Below, piece by piece: positions 1-7,635 of a stretch of DNA of 64,000 nucleotides; the first letter of the stretch is position 1; every line of letters starts with the position of its first letter. Made by a program: the position numbers and the translations under genes. The stretch lies in NCBI GenBank assembly GCA_963772375.1, contig CAVYXG010000001.1:1-64000 (forward strand). Direction: 5' to 3'. This DNA comes from DATBHM01 sp963772375 (GTDB taxonomy: Bacteria; Actinomycetota; UBA4738; JACQTL01). Under the pieces are notes generated by a model. That model did not search any database and was not told the DNA's origin. It saw only the letters and a program-made list of their open reading frames with translations.

Positions 1-1
1 C

Positions 2-25
2 AAAGGCCCTGGTCACAGGGCCTTT
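2..25. terminator. Hairpin terminator at left edge
   Basis: A perfect 10-bp inverted repeat (AAAGGCCCTG / CAGGGCCTTT) with a 4-nt loop is followed by TTCTTC. It would fit the end of a transcript entering from the left, inferred to be the tRNA-Val gene that hosts the island. The tRNA itself is not in the window. Confidence 0.6.
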
Positions 26-58
26 CTTCATGTCTCCTCGAGCGCTATGTTCGTGCCC

Positions 59-76
59 GGTCAACGCCAGGTCAAC
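59..76 (+). repeat. GGTCAAC direct-repeat site, left end of island
   Basis: GGTCAACGCCAGGTCAAC contains two GGTCAAC heptamers at 11-bp period. Related copies lie at 11844-11861, 34790-34807 and 42759-42776. The position near the integrase end of the island suggests an arm-type integrase binding site. The role is inferred from position and repetition only. The rest of 77-205 shows nothing recognisable. Confidence 0.5.
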
Positions 77-220
77 GACGGTCGGCACTAGTTCGTCGGC
101 GCTGCGTGTGAGCGGACCATCCAAGTCCGTACACAAGACGCCAGATCCGATGGGATCTCGGGCGCAACCGCAGGCCGCCGTCCTCTGACCGGACGGGGCC
201 GCTGATTGAGGGGAGGAGAG

Positions 221-1357
221 GTGGCCAAGCGTAGGGAACTGCCAGAAGGGAATCGGAGGGTTCGGGTCGCTGAGGGCGTCTACCTGAAGTCGAGTGGCCG
301 GTACCTGGCGACTTTCCGCGATCCGGGGGGCAAGCAGCATTGGAAGGAGTTCGTCACGTTGCGAGAAGCAGTCACTTGGCGGGCGCAGGGTCGACTGGAT
401 CCGCGGAAGGTGACCGGAGGAGAGCGGCGGCTCTCTGAGATCTGGACCGAGATGATGGAACAGCGAACAGACCTCAAGCCGAAGACGCGGGAACTCTGGG
501 AGTACGAATGGCGAGCCTACATCGGTCCCCAGCTCGATAAGTGGCCCGTTGGGCGGCTCGGTGTTCGCGAGGTCAAGGGCTTTCTCCACGGGCTCGAGGT
601 GCGTGGTGTTGGCGCACCCACCCGCCACAAGTGTCGGTCGATTCTCCATCGAGTCCTCGAGTGGGCGGTCGAGAATGAGGAGATCAGCTCGAATCCTGCG
701 GATGCCCGCGGAACCCGCGTCAAGCAGCCGCAGAGGAAGCGGGCTCGGACTCTGACCTCCGAGGAGGTTCGTCGCGTCGTGGCCGCCGCAAGTCGAGTGG
801 CGCGTCCGGTAGACGTTTTGGCCATCGAGGCACTCTTCACTCTGGGATTGCGGCCAGGCGAGATGGCCGGGCTACAGGTCAACGACGTGGATGTTGTCCG
901 ACGCGAACTTGTGGTTCGGCGGACCGTCGTTGAGCACGAGGGAAAGGTCTTGGTTCAGGACGCGACGAAGACCGACAAGTACCGGGTCTTGCCCGTCCCC
1001 ACGGAGCTTCCGCTCTGGGGGAGGTTGATTGCCTACATCCAGTCCCGCAGTGCAATCGGGGCCGTTCCGCTCTTCACAGCACCCGAGGGAGGCGTCATTC
1101 GACTGAACAACTGGCGGCGGCGTGTCTGGACCAGGACGATGTCCGAAGCTCGTATCACTGATCCCCCCACGCCGCACAGCGGACGGCGCACCACCGCCAG
1201 TCTGCTCTCCGCTGCGGGGACGCCGCCTGCCACGATCCAGGCGATCCTTGGGCACTCCACGATGCGGCAGACCGGCGAGTACATCGACGTGCCCAGGGCC
1301 CGGATGGAGGAGGCCCTTGGCCAGCTCGGCTCGCTGTACTCGGACGAGAGCCCTTAA
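221..1357 (+). CDS. int: Tyrosine-family site-specific integrase
   Basis: This protein would recombine the island's attachment site with the host tRNA gene. At 378 aa it has a basic N-terminal arm-binding region (about 1-75), a SAM-like core-binding domain (about 75-165) and the catalytic domain. The visible catalytic set is Arg211 in GLRPGE, His319 and Arg322 in HSGR, His345 in LGHS and Tyr354 in GEYIDV. I chose GTG at 221 over TTG at 206 because GGGGAGGAG lies just upstream of the GTG. It is the first gene of the island and sits beside the inferred intact tRNA end, as is usual for tRNA-targeting integrases. The family call is firm; the tRNA target is inferred from the right-end fragment at 34903. 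Confidence 0.93.
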   Translation: MAKRRELPEGNRRVRVAEGVYLKSSGRYLATFRDPGGKQHWKEFVTLREAVTWRAQGRLDPRKVTGGERRLSEIWTEMMEQRTDLKPKTRELWEYEWRAYIGPQLDKWPVGRLGVREVKGFLHGLEVRGVGAPTRHKCRSILHRVLEWAVENEEISSNPADARGTRVKQPQRKRARTLTSEEVRRVVAAASRVARPVDVLAIEALFTLGLRPGEMAGLQVNDVDVVRRELVVRRTVVEHEGKVLVQDATKTDKYRVLPVPTELPLWGRLIAYIQSRSAIGAVPLFTAPEGGVIRLNNWRRRVWTRTMSEARITDPPTPHSGRRTTASLLSAAGTPPATIQAILGHSTMRQTGEYIDVPRARMEEALGQLGSLYSDESP

Positions 1358-1386
1358 CGGCCTCGCGCGCGTGCACGGCGCGCGCG

Positions 1387-1452
1387 CACACGCTTGTCAT
1401 GAGTAGGTGATTGGCACGGACGTCGAAAGAAGCCACTCATGACAAGCGTGTG
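1387..1452. repeat. Perfect 18-bp inverted repeat
   Basis: CACACGCTTGTCATGAGT (1387-1404) is exactly complementary to 1435-1452, with a 30-bp spacer. It lies between integrase and excisionase genes. With the next inverted repeat it forms a structured 180-bp region, a candidate replication origin or recombination control site. No function can be read directly. Confidence 0.6.
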
Positions 1453-1470
1453 GGCTCCCTCCGTACACAG

Positions 1471-1567
1471 ACGGAGTCCGATGGCGGGTCGGCCGACCGG
1501 GCCGTGTTCCACGACCGACCCTGGCCTTGCAGAGGCCACATTCGCCGAATCCGCCATCGGACTCCGT
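1471..1567. repeat. Perfect 17-bp inverted repeat with inner hairpins
   Basis: ACGGAGTCCGATGGCGG (1471-1487) is exactly complementary to 1551-1567. The 63-bp interior holds smaller complementary pairs: GGGTCGG with CCGACCC, and GGCC/GGCC around TTGCAGA. Such nested structure just upstream of an HUH Rep gene resembles a rolling-circle origin. The nick site is not identified. Confidence 0.5.
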
Positions 1568-1652
1568 CTTCCAGCACCTCGTTTGCGCAGGTAGCAGGCC
1601 CTTCCCATCGCCCTCCGTTCCGGTAGCGGTTCGCAAAGCCGTACACAGATGC

Positions 1653-1883
1653 GTGGAACACGTGTCAGGTCACTCGGTGCTCGACGAGTTGCGGGAGGGG
1701 TCTTGGACTCCCGCAGAACTGTCGCCCCTGCTTCACGTCGCTCGCCGGACCGTCTATTCGTGGATTGATTCCGGAGCACTCGACTGCCTCCGGATCGGCA
1801 GCAAGCCCTTGATCGTGATCACCGCCGTCCAGCTCAGGCGGTTCCTTGAGGACTCGGAGCGGAACCGTGCCCGCACTCCTTGA
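1653..1883 (+). CDS. Excisionase-like HTH (MerR-fold) DNA-binding protein
   Basis: A protein of about 76 aa with a winged-helix excisionase pattern: the segment TPAELSPLLHVARRTVYSWI, then a basic wing region (LRIGSKPLIV) and a C-terminal RRFLEDSE helix. In integrative elements such proteins direct the integrase toward excision and sometimes regulate rep. The start is uncertain. In-frame GTG codons occur at 1653, 1662 and 1677, and the frame stays open further upstream through the inverted repeat at 1551-1567, which is probably not translated. It overlaps the downstream rep start (1867). Location between int and rep supports the call. Confidence 0.65.
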   Translation: MEHVSGHSVLDELREGSWTPAELSPLLHVARRTVYSWIDSGALDCLRIGSKPLIVITAVQLRRFLEDSERNRARTP

Positions 1884-2652
1884 TCAGTGGGCCAAGAACG
1901 GACCGGCCCCGGTCTGTCCCGTCGAGGTGGCGCGGGCCGAGGGCGGAGTCCCCGAGTTCCTGTGCTCGGAGGCCGGCTGTTCTACTTGCACGCCTGTCCG
2001 GGCTGCTCTGCTAGTTCCCAGGTGGGTCAGATCAGGGCCAGTCGCCTTCGCGCTGCTCACCCTTCGACCAGAGGAGTCGTTCACTGGATGGTCTTGGAGG
2101 CGCATCCATGATGTGGTCGCACCGAGGATCCGTTTCCTTGAGGAACTGCTGCGGGACCATTACCGCTACGGCCTCGATCTGATTTGCTCCGTCGTCGAAG
2201 CGGCCGACCATCGCCAGGGTTCAGGCGTTCACGTCCACATGGTCTTCACGCGGCTGCTCAAGCAGGCTGCCCTGAACAAGCTCGCTCAGGAGGCTGGATT
2301 CGGTCTTGGGCGGGTTTGGCCAGTGGAGTCAACGGCGTATCACGCCATCCGGTACCACCTGAAGGTGCCCATGATCGTCGATCGTTTCGAGGGGCCGGCC
2401 CGAGAGTCCATACGGGCCTTTCATTTGGAGCTGAATGGCTCCCATCTGGCAAGTATCAGCGGGGATCAGGCTGCCCTCGGGTCCGGACGTCTTTCGCGAG
2501 CTGAACTGCAGTCTGCTCGGGAAGCTTTGGCTTGGGCGCACAGACAAGATCCCAGGCAAGTTCTCCCGTCGGCTGTCCGTTCCTTGGTGGAGCAGGAGGG
2601 CCGCGGCCTCGACCAGGCCGCAACTCACGAGACAGGGAGGGTCGATCGATGA
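1867..2652 (+). CDS. rep: HUH-type rolling-circle replication initiator
   Basis: A 261-aa protein expected to nick a double-strand origin and start rolling-circle replication of the excised element. It shows a zinc-binding C-x4-C-x2-C cluster (Cys33, Cys38, Cys41), the metal-binding HUH motif GVHVHMVF (His122, His124), and tyrosines at 158 and 163 in AYHAIRYH, one of which should be the nicking residue. A conserved HLELNGS segment follows near 186. GTG at 1867 is preferred over TTG at 1846 because CGGAGCGG precedes it. It overlaps the excisionase gene by 17 bp and the next gene by 4 bp (ATGA), so the module is translationally coupled. Confidence 0.75.
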   Translation: MPALLDQWAKNGPAPVCPVEVARAEGGVPEFLCSEAGCSTCTPVRAALLVPRWVRSGPVAFALLTLRPEESFTGWSWRRIHDVVAPRIRFLEELLRDHYRYGLDLICSVVEAADHRQGSGVHVHMVFTRLLKQAALNKLAQEAGFGLGRVWPVESTAYHAIRYHLKVPMIVDRFEGPARESIRAFHLELNGSHLASISGDQAALGSGRLSRAELQSAREALAWAHRQDPRQVLPSAVRSLVEQEGRGLDQAATHETGRVDR

Positions 2653-3440
2653 TCAGCGAGCACGCGAAGGATGCGCGGCTTGACGAGCTGCACGACGAAC
2701 TTCTGGCCGAGTTGATGAGCGGGGTCCCTGACACAAAGCCGCAGCAGGAGCCTCCTGTCAGGCCAGCCCGGATCGGGTTCCACTACGCGGGGATCGATTA
2801 CTGCCCGAATCGCGACGCGACCCAGTGGGACTTCGAGGATGGCCGATACACGGGGCCTCGCTGCGGTGCGAGCTGGTGCCCTTACTGCGGGCCCAGGCGT
2901 TTCTTCTTTGCCGCCCGCGCTATGGCCGCCGCGCGCCCGTCGCACAAGTTCCTGGTCGAGGGCTGCTTCGGGCGCGCCGAGACCGTTGAGGAGTGCGCGG
3001 GGTTGCTGAGGCTCGCCAAGCGGCTGCCTCGGGCCCTCGTCCCTGAGCACTCGGTGGCCATCGCCTTCGCGGTCGTTCCCGTAAGGGACGCCTCCCGGTC
3101 CGAGTGGGTGGTCCTGGGCGTCCTCCACGGAACCCCGGTGGATCAGGCGCGGCTCTCGTCCGCCGCGGCGGACGTCGGGCTGGGGCGCGCCGCGATCAGG
3201 CCCATGAGGCGGGACATCCTCGCCGAATGCGAGGCCATGTTCCGGGGTCCGCTGGGAGCCAAGGACGTCCGGCTGGACCTCCGGGTCCGCCTCCTCGCCG
3301 ACCACCTCGAGCCGAACGGCGGTCGTATCGTCCACTCGGCGGGGAAGTTCTGGCGCGACAACTCAGGGCGACCTCTTCGGGGCTTGGACGAAGCCATCAG
3401 CATGGAGAAGCGCGGATGGAGGAGCGAGCATGGCATTTGA
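2649..3440 (+). CDS. Degenerate Rep-like partner protein with zinc cluster
   Basis: A 263-aa protein. It repeats the layout of the preceding Rep: a C-x4-C-x2-C cluster (Cys72, Cys77, Cys80) and, at the same spacing, a region where HUH should be that reads VVLGVLHGTP, followed by HLEPNGGRIVHSAGKFWR near 219. The HUH histidines and the nicking tyrosine are missing, so catalysis is unlikely. It may bind the origin or regulate the active Rep. The ATGA overlap with rep and the TGATG junction with the next gene show coupling. The HLxPNGG...H.A..FWR block is typical of actinobacterial plasmid replication initiators. The paralogy is my reading by eye. Confidence 0.6.
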   Translation: MISEHAKDARLDELHDELLAELMSGVPDTKPQQEPPVRPARIGFHYAGIDYCPNRDATQWDFEDGRYTGPRCGASWCPYCGPRRFFFAARAMAAARPSHKFLVEGCFGRAETVEECAGLLRLAKRLPRALVPEHSVAIAFAVVPVRDASRSEWVVLGVLHGTPVDQARLSSAAADVGLGRAAIRPMRRDILAECEAMFRGPLGAKDVRLDLRVRLLADHLEPNGGRIVHSAGKFWRDNSGRPLRGLDEAISMEKRGWRSEHGI

Positions 3441-4039
3441 TGTCCATCTGTACGAGGCCCTCAACTTGGGCAGCCACGGCGGCGTTCCAGCGGCGGGCCC
3501 GCGGTCCGGCCCGGCGGGTGGTCGAGCGCAATGTTAGGCGTGAGGTCCCTGAGGGCCGGATGATGGGCAAGCCTCCGCACATGTGGGACTGGCTGCGTGA
3601 CCCCGACGTCGAGGCCGAGGCGTGGGACGAGGCGACGGGTCGGTATTACGCTCGTCCGCCGAGGACCCGTTGTCGCCGAGGCCACGACCTGATCGGACCG
3701 CGCACGGTCACCGACGAGAACGGGCGGCACCGGGCCCTGCTGGAACGGCCGACGTTCAGGGGAGCTGACGGCTCGACCCGCTGCGCCGCTTGCCGGGACG
3801 AGATGCGGGAGGCGGGCCGAGCCACCCGGAGGGCGACCTGCCGGAAGGGCCACGACATGGCGGACGCGATCGTCGATCGGCGGGGGAAGCGCAGATGTCG
3901 GACCTGCAAGCGGCAGTGGGAGTCCGATTACTACAGGACGTGGCGGGCACCCAGCGCGCCGAAGGCTATGCGCGTACAGGACGGGGTGTCGGAGCCGCGA
4001 GATCTCCAGGCACGTCGGGTTTGTGAAGCTCGCGGATGA
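3440..4039 (+). CDS. Tandem zinc-ribbon hypothetical protein
   Basis: A 199-aa protein starting at ATG 3440, which overlaps the previous stop codon. It holds two copies of a CxxGH ... CxxC pattern: Cys78/His82 with Cys115/Cys118, and Cys134/His138 with Cys153/Cys156. This resembles small zinc ribbons of actinophage and plasmid proteins related to HNH folds, but I see no HNH catalytic set. The N-terminal 70 residues are basic. Being in the rep operon it probably helps element replication or regulation. Function is unknown. Confidence 0.6.
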   Translation: MSICTRPSTWAATAAFQRRARGPARRVVERNVRREVPEGRMMGKPPHMWDWLRDPDVEAEAWDEATGRYYARPPRTRCRRGHDLIGPRTVTDENGRHRALLERPTFRGADGSTRCAACRDEMREAGRATRRATCRKGHDMADAIVDRRGKRRCRTCKRQWESDYYRTWRAPSAPKAMRVQDGVSEPRDLQARRVCEARG

Positions 4040-4373
4040 GCGCGTCCCGCTCGCGGCGGCGTTCGTGCGAGTCCACAGTCGTGGCCGCGGGTTCGGTGCC
4101 GAGGGCGTCGAGGACGCGGAGACGTCTGCTGCGATACGGGAATGTTCAGCTCTCGGCCGCCAGATCGCGGCGAGATGCTCGATCATCAGCATCGGCGAGT
4201 CGGCGTGCCGCTTCGGCATCTTCGGGCCGTCGTCGCTGGTCCTAGCCGCCTGGCGGGGCGGGAGAATCACGGGGCCGGGCCGCACCGCCTCGCCGACGTG
4301 CTCCCGTCGGGGCCGAGGTTCGCCCGTCCCTCGGCGCTCACAATTCGGCTCCGGGCGAGCATACGATCGGCCC
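4040..4373. other. Intergenic stretch, no gene seen
   Basis: 334 bp of GC-rich DNA with several short dyads. It separates the replication module from the cargo genes and should contain the promoter of the 4374 gene. No convincing coding signal on either strand. Confidence 0.5.
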
Positions 4374-5222
4374 ATGAGTTTCCTCCAGCGAGCGATGCGG
4401 CGTCTGAGCCAAGGTCTCGTAGCCGCCGTCGACGAGAGCCAGCTCCTCGAGCACGCCCTCACCAAGGGTGAAATCCGCGAGGAAGACGTCATCGCTGCGT
4501 TCCGTCCGTTCGTCCCCGAGCGGTTCAGCCTTGGTAAGGGGGTCGTGGTGAACGTCGACGGCGAACAGAGCCTTCAGCAGGACCTTGTGATAGCGGATGC
4601 TCAGGCGGGGACGCGATTCATCGCGGGCGGCAACATCGGGGTCTACCCGGTAGAGATCGTCCACGGGACCGTCCAGATCAAGAGCGTCGCGTCCCCTGGC
4701 GAGGTGAGATCGGCCGTCGAGAACGTCGCATCGGTGAAGCGGCTCATGCCAGACGAGCACCGCGTGACGGCAGGCGTGCGAGCGTCCGGGAGGTTCTCGA
4801 TCATTGGTGAACGCGCCAAGCTGTTCGGCGGCATCCTGTTCCTGACTTCGGGCAAGACCGATGTGGAAGCCATCGGGGCCGCCTTCACGGAGACCAACTT
4901 GAGCCTCGATGATGTCGACCGCATCGACGCTCTGTGCGTCCTCAACGAGTACGCAATCGGCTGGGCCAGTAAGCAGATGCTCCCGCCCCACCAGTGGCTT
5001 CGGACCATCGACTCCCTTCACGGTCAGCATGTGCGTGTCGACGTCGTCGGCCGGGACGCCATGCTCTTGTTCTACGCCGTGATGATGGCTCGGATCATGT
5101 CCTACGCACCCCCACAGTTCCAGCTGCACTTGTACGCCAACCAGGTGCAACTCGAGTCCTTTCGGGGGACCTACATGTGGGGCCCGGACGGCCAGCCGTT
5201 CTGGCCTGACGAAGACGAGTAG
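4374..5222 (+). CDS. DUF6602-type nuclease-like protein
   Basis: A 282-aa protein. Residues 40-105 match the DUF6602 pattern as I recall it: a FRPFVPERFSLGKGVVVN block, then SLQQDLVI with Asp70, then VEIVHGTVQIKSV ending in a QxK (Gln101, Lys103) where PD-(D/E)xK folds carry ExK. Related proteins are scattered in mobile elements and are suspected nucleases. No signal peptide or membrane segment is seen. The frame is open upstream, but ATG 4374 is chosen because conserved sequence begins there and upstream codons look non-coding. It stands alone as the first cargo gene. The biochemical role is inferred. Confidence 0.55.
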   Translation: MSFLQRAMRRLSQGLVAAVDESQLLEHALTKGEIREEDVIAAFRPFVPERFSLGKGVVVNVDGEQSLQQDLVIADAQAGTRFIAGGNIGVYPVEIVHGTVQIKSVASPGEVRSAVENVASVKRLMPDEHRVTAGVRASGRFSIIGERAKLFGGILFLTSGKTDVEAIGAAFTETNLSLDDVDRIDALCVLNEYAIGWASKQMLPPHQWLRTIDSLHGQHVRVDVVGRDAMLLFYAVMMARIMSYAPPQFQLHLYANQVQLESFRGTYMWGPDGQPFWPDEDE

Positions 5223-5666
5223 CTCTCACTCGGCCGGCCGCCTCCACGAGCTCGCCGGCGACGGTCGCCGACCACGAGCCACCTCCGTGAGCAGATGGTG
5301 GCAATGGGCGTTCGGGATCCCGAGATCGACGAATACCTGCATCCGAAGTACGCGCGGCACCACGTCCGCTGGGTCGTCGGAGACGGTGCTGATGTCGGGC
5401 GATGGGCACACGCCGAGCCGGCAGCGGACCACCGGCCGACGCTGGGACGGGGCCTGAGGTAGCCGGCTGGCCGCGCCCCCGAATGTGCGCTCTCGAGGCC
5501 CTGTGGCGTCGATGGGGCAACCCCATGTCCCCAGTACCCGACCCCGCGCCGTACGGGCCGGAGCACGCCCTGAGCACGGGGTCCACGGCGATCCTGACGC
5601 ATGGAGGGAGGCCGGCAGTTCTCGGCAAGGTTGCACCGGAAGGGCCTCCTTCTTACCGTGGGGGTC
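5223..5666. other. Intergenic stretch with one possible micro-gene
   Basis: 444 bp between two cargo genes. Apart from the small frame listed at 5295 and the leader of the 5667 gene, nothing is recognisable. Confidence 0.4.
5295..5462 (+). CDS. Possible small protein or gene fragment (55 aa)
   Basis: The frame from ATG 5295 encodes a 55-aa product beginning MVAMGVRDPEIDEYLHPKYA with protein-like composition, ending at TAG 5460-5462. No clear ribosome binding site and no recognised family. It could be a remnant of a larger gene, because the frame stays open a short way upstream. Confidence 0.25.
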   Translation: MVAMGVRDPEIDEYLHPKYARHHVRWVVGDGADVGRWAHAEPAADHRPTLGRGLR

Positions 5667-6770
5667 ATGCCCCTCGAGTTCGGCCTGTGGAGGATCGACG
5701 ACGGCGTGACGTCGCTGCCCGCGTCGTCGCTCGACAACGAGGAACGCCTCGAGTCCATCCTCGAGGAGGACCTCGGGATCCTGGGACTCGACGACCTGCT
5801 CCTGATCGGACGGCAGGTCCTGACGACGTACGGCAAACGGGTCGACCTCCTGGCCGTGGACGTCGACGGACGGCTGCACGTCATCGAGCTGAAGCGTGAC
5901 CGGACCCCACGCGAGGTGGTGGCTCAGGCGATGGACTACGGGCACTGGGTCAGGGGGCTTGACACCGACGCCGTCATGGACCTGTTCGCCCACCACAGCT
6001 CGGTGGGCACGTTCGCGGACGCCTTCCTGGAACGCTTCGGCCAGGACCCGCCCGAGGAGCTCAACGCCGACCATCGGCTAATCATCGTGGCGTCGTCCCT
6101 CGACCCTGCGACGGAGCGGATCGTGGAGTACGCCTCCGACTACGGGATGCCGCTCAACGTCGTGTTCTTCCAGCACTTCAAGGACGGCGAACGCGAGTAC
6201 CTCGCAAGGAGCTGGCTCATCGACCCGATCGAGATCGAGGAGCCGGCCACGCCACGCCCACACCACGGACGCCGCCGCGCGCCCTGGAACGGCCAGGACT
6301 TCTACGTCTCGTTCGGAGACGGGGAACGGAGCGGCGATCGTCGCGACTGGCAGGACGCGGTCCGGTACGGCTTCATCTCGGCCGGCGGACGTCGTTGGTT
6401 CAGCCGAACCCTCGAGCAACTGTTCGTGGACGCACGGGTCTTCGTCCTGATCCCGAAGCGCGGCTACGTCGGCGTCGGCGTAGTGACGGAGACAGCCCAG
6501 CGTGTCTCCGACTTCAAGGTCGAGGTCGACGGTCGACAGATCCCCATCCTCGACGCGCCGATCCACGCCCCTAACATGGGCGTCGGCGCGGAGGACCCTG
6601 ACCGATCCGAGTACGTCGTCAGGGTGAGGTGGGTGAAGACCGTCCCGCGCGATCAGGCGTACTGGGAGCCGCACATGTTCGCGAACCAGAACTCGGCCAC
6701 CAAGATGCGGCACCAGTTCACGATCGAGAAGCTCATCGAGCACTTCGAGCTCGACCAGGTGGACGTGTAG
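5667..6770 (+). CDS. NucS/RecB-like (DUF91-type) endonuclease domain protein
   Basis: A 367-aa protein whose N-terminal domain shows a PD-(D/E)xK nuclease core: GKRVDLLAVD (Asp60), HVIELKRD (Glu74, Lys76) and a following AQAMDYG (Gln87, Tyr91), as in NucS/RecB-type nucleases. Residues about 200-367 form a second domain rich in aromatic and charged residues, with no family I can name; it includes DWQDAVRYGFISAGG. The start is ATG 5667. The gene is a single cargo unit and probably acts on DNA in the cytoplasm. A defence or repair role is inferred from fold and island context. Confidence 0.6.
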   Translation: MPLEFGLWRIDDGVTSLPASSLDNEERLESILEEDLGILGLDDLLLIGRQVLTTYGKRVDLLAVDVDGRLHVIELKRDRTPREVVAQAMDYGHWVRGLDTDAVMDLFAHHSSVGTFADAFLERFGQDPPEELNADHRLIIVASSLDPATERIVEYASDYGMPLNVVFFQHFKDGEREYLARSWLIDPIEIEEPATPRPHHGRRRAPWNGQDFYVSFGDGERSGDRRDWQDAVRYGFISAGGRRWFSRTLEQLFVDARVFVLIPKRGYVGVGVVTETAQRVSDFKVEVDGRQIPILDAPIHAPNMGVGAEDPDRSEYVVRVRWVKTVPRDQAYWEPHMFANQNSATKMRHQFTIEKLIEHFELDQVDV

Positions 6771-6960
6771 CCGCTGAGCCGAGATCGGTGACCGCGTCGG
6801 TCATTCACCGGAACCGATCCACAGCACGCGTTCTCACCCGAGCTGGTCATGCGAGGTGAGCTACACTCCCAACGCTGATCGGTTCCTCGGGCCAGACCCG
6901 AGGCGATTGCGGTAGGGAGTCAAGGCCACAGGCGACTGCCCGATCAGCGTCGTGAAGTGG

Positions 6961-6994
6961 CTCCTGTCGCCGTTCGCGTGTTGAACGGCAGGAG
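6961..6994 (+). promoter_or_regulatory. Hairpin touching the ribosome binding site of the 7003 gene
   Basis: CTCCTGTCGCCGTTC (6961-6975) pairs with GAACGGCAGGAG (6983-6994), apart from a 3-nt bulge. The right arm contains the first AGGAG of the AGGAGAGGAGG ribosome binding region. It could modulate translation of the small gene at 7003, or simply be a terminator-like element. Confidence 0.3.
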
Positions 6995-7002
6995 AGGAGG
7001 CC

Positions 7003-7212
7003 ATGATGTACGACGACGAGAAGCGTCGCGAGGGTCGGCTCCGGGGAAGGGCTCGCACGGCGGGCTTCCGCCTCAAGAAGGACCGGGCTCGCAACTACTC
7101 GAGCGATCACCAGGGCGGGTACATGATCGTGAACGACTGGGTCAACACGATCGTCGCCGGTGAGAAGTTCAACATGTCACTGGACGACGTGGAGGAGTTC
7201 CTGGCTGACTGA
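7003..7212 (+). CDS. Small basic hypothetical protein (69 aa)
   Basis: It starts at ATG 7003 (or 7006) with a strong AGGAGAGGAGG upstream. The N-terminal half is very basic (KRREGRLRGRARTAGFRLKK) and the C-terminal half acidic, ending DDVEEFLAD. No recognised family. The composition would suit a nucleic-acid-binding or antitoxin-like protein, but nothing proves this. It is convergent with the XRE gene. Confidence 0.5.
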   Translation: MMYDDEKRREGRLRGRARTAGFRLKKDRARNYSSDHQGGYMIVNDWVNTIVAGEKFNMSLDDVEEFLAD

Positions 7213-7284
7213 GCTCCGGCTGCCAATTCACGGGCAGCTCGTGTGGTCGAGAACCGTCTGCGCGTGCCTTTGCGGCCGGAGCGC

Positions 7285-7539
7285 CTACCGCTCGTACTGA
7301 TACTGACGAGCGATGTCGACGAGCCTGACCCCGAGGGCCGTGCAGACGGCCTCGAGCTCCCACAAGTCGAGCCGGTGACCGCCCTGTTCGTACGAGCTGA
7401 CGAACTGCTGCTGCCGCCCGAGGGCTGACGCGACGTCGGACTGCCGGAGGCCCGCCTTCTCACGCTGCTGCCGGAGGATCGAGCCGAGCCGGACCATCGC
7501 GTCTCGCTGTTCCTGTTTCCGACTCGTGCCGGCGGCCAT
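7285..7539 (-). CDS. XRE-family HTH repressor
   Basis: An 84-aa protein with a Cro/C1-type helix-turn-helix: LGSILRQQREKAGLRQSDVA, then ALGRQQQFVSSYEQGGHRLD and LWELEAVCTALGV. I chose the internal ATG at 7539 because the alternative start at 7572 lies inside a perfect palindrome that is most likely its operator. It is divergent from the 7636 gene and probably represses both. Small XRE proteins like this often accompany toxin or defence effectors. Confidence 0.8.
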   Translation of the reverse strand: MAAGTSRKQEQRDAMVRLGSILRQQREKAGLRQSDVASALGRQQQFVSSYEQGGHRLDLWELEAVCTALGVRLVDIARQYQYER

Positions 7540-7567
7540 CGGCCGAGCGTAGGAACCGTCCCACCCG

Positions 7568-7584
7568 TACAAGAAGTTCTTGTA
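7568..7584. promoter_or_regulatory. 17-bp palindromic operator
   Basis: TACAAGAAGTTCTTGTA is a perfect palindrome around a central G, in the gap between the divergent XRE gene and the 7636 gene. AT-rich symmetry in GC-rich surroundings fits a dimeric repressor site. Confidence 0.65.
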
Positions 7585-7635
7585 TGGCCTCTCATCGAGG
7601 CGGTACGGTCACATCTGGCGAGAGGGAGGCCGCGG

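Noticed and set aside
1387..1567. CRISPR array
   Set aside because: Repeats here are inverted and unequal, not regularly spaced direct repeats; no cas gene is present in the window.
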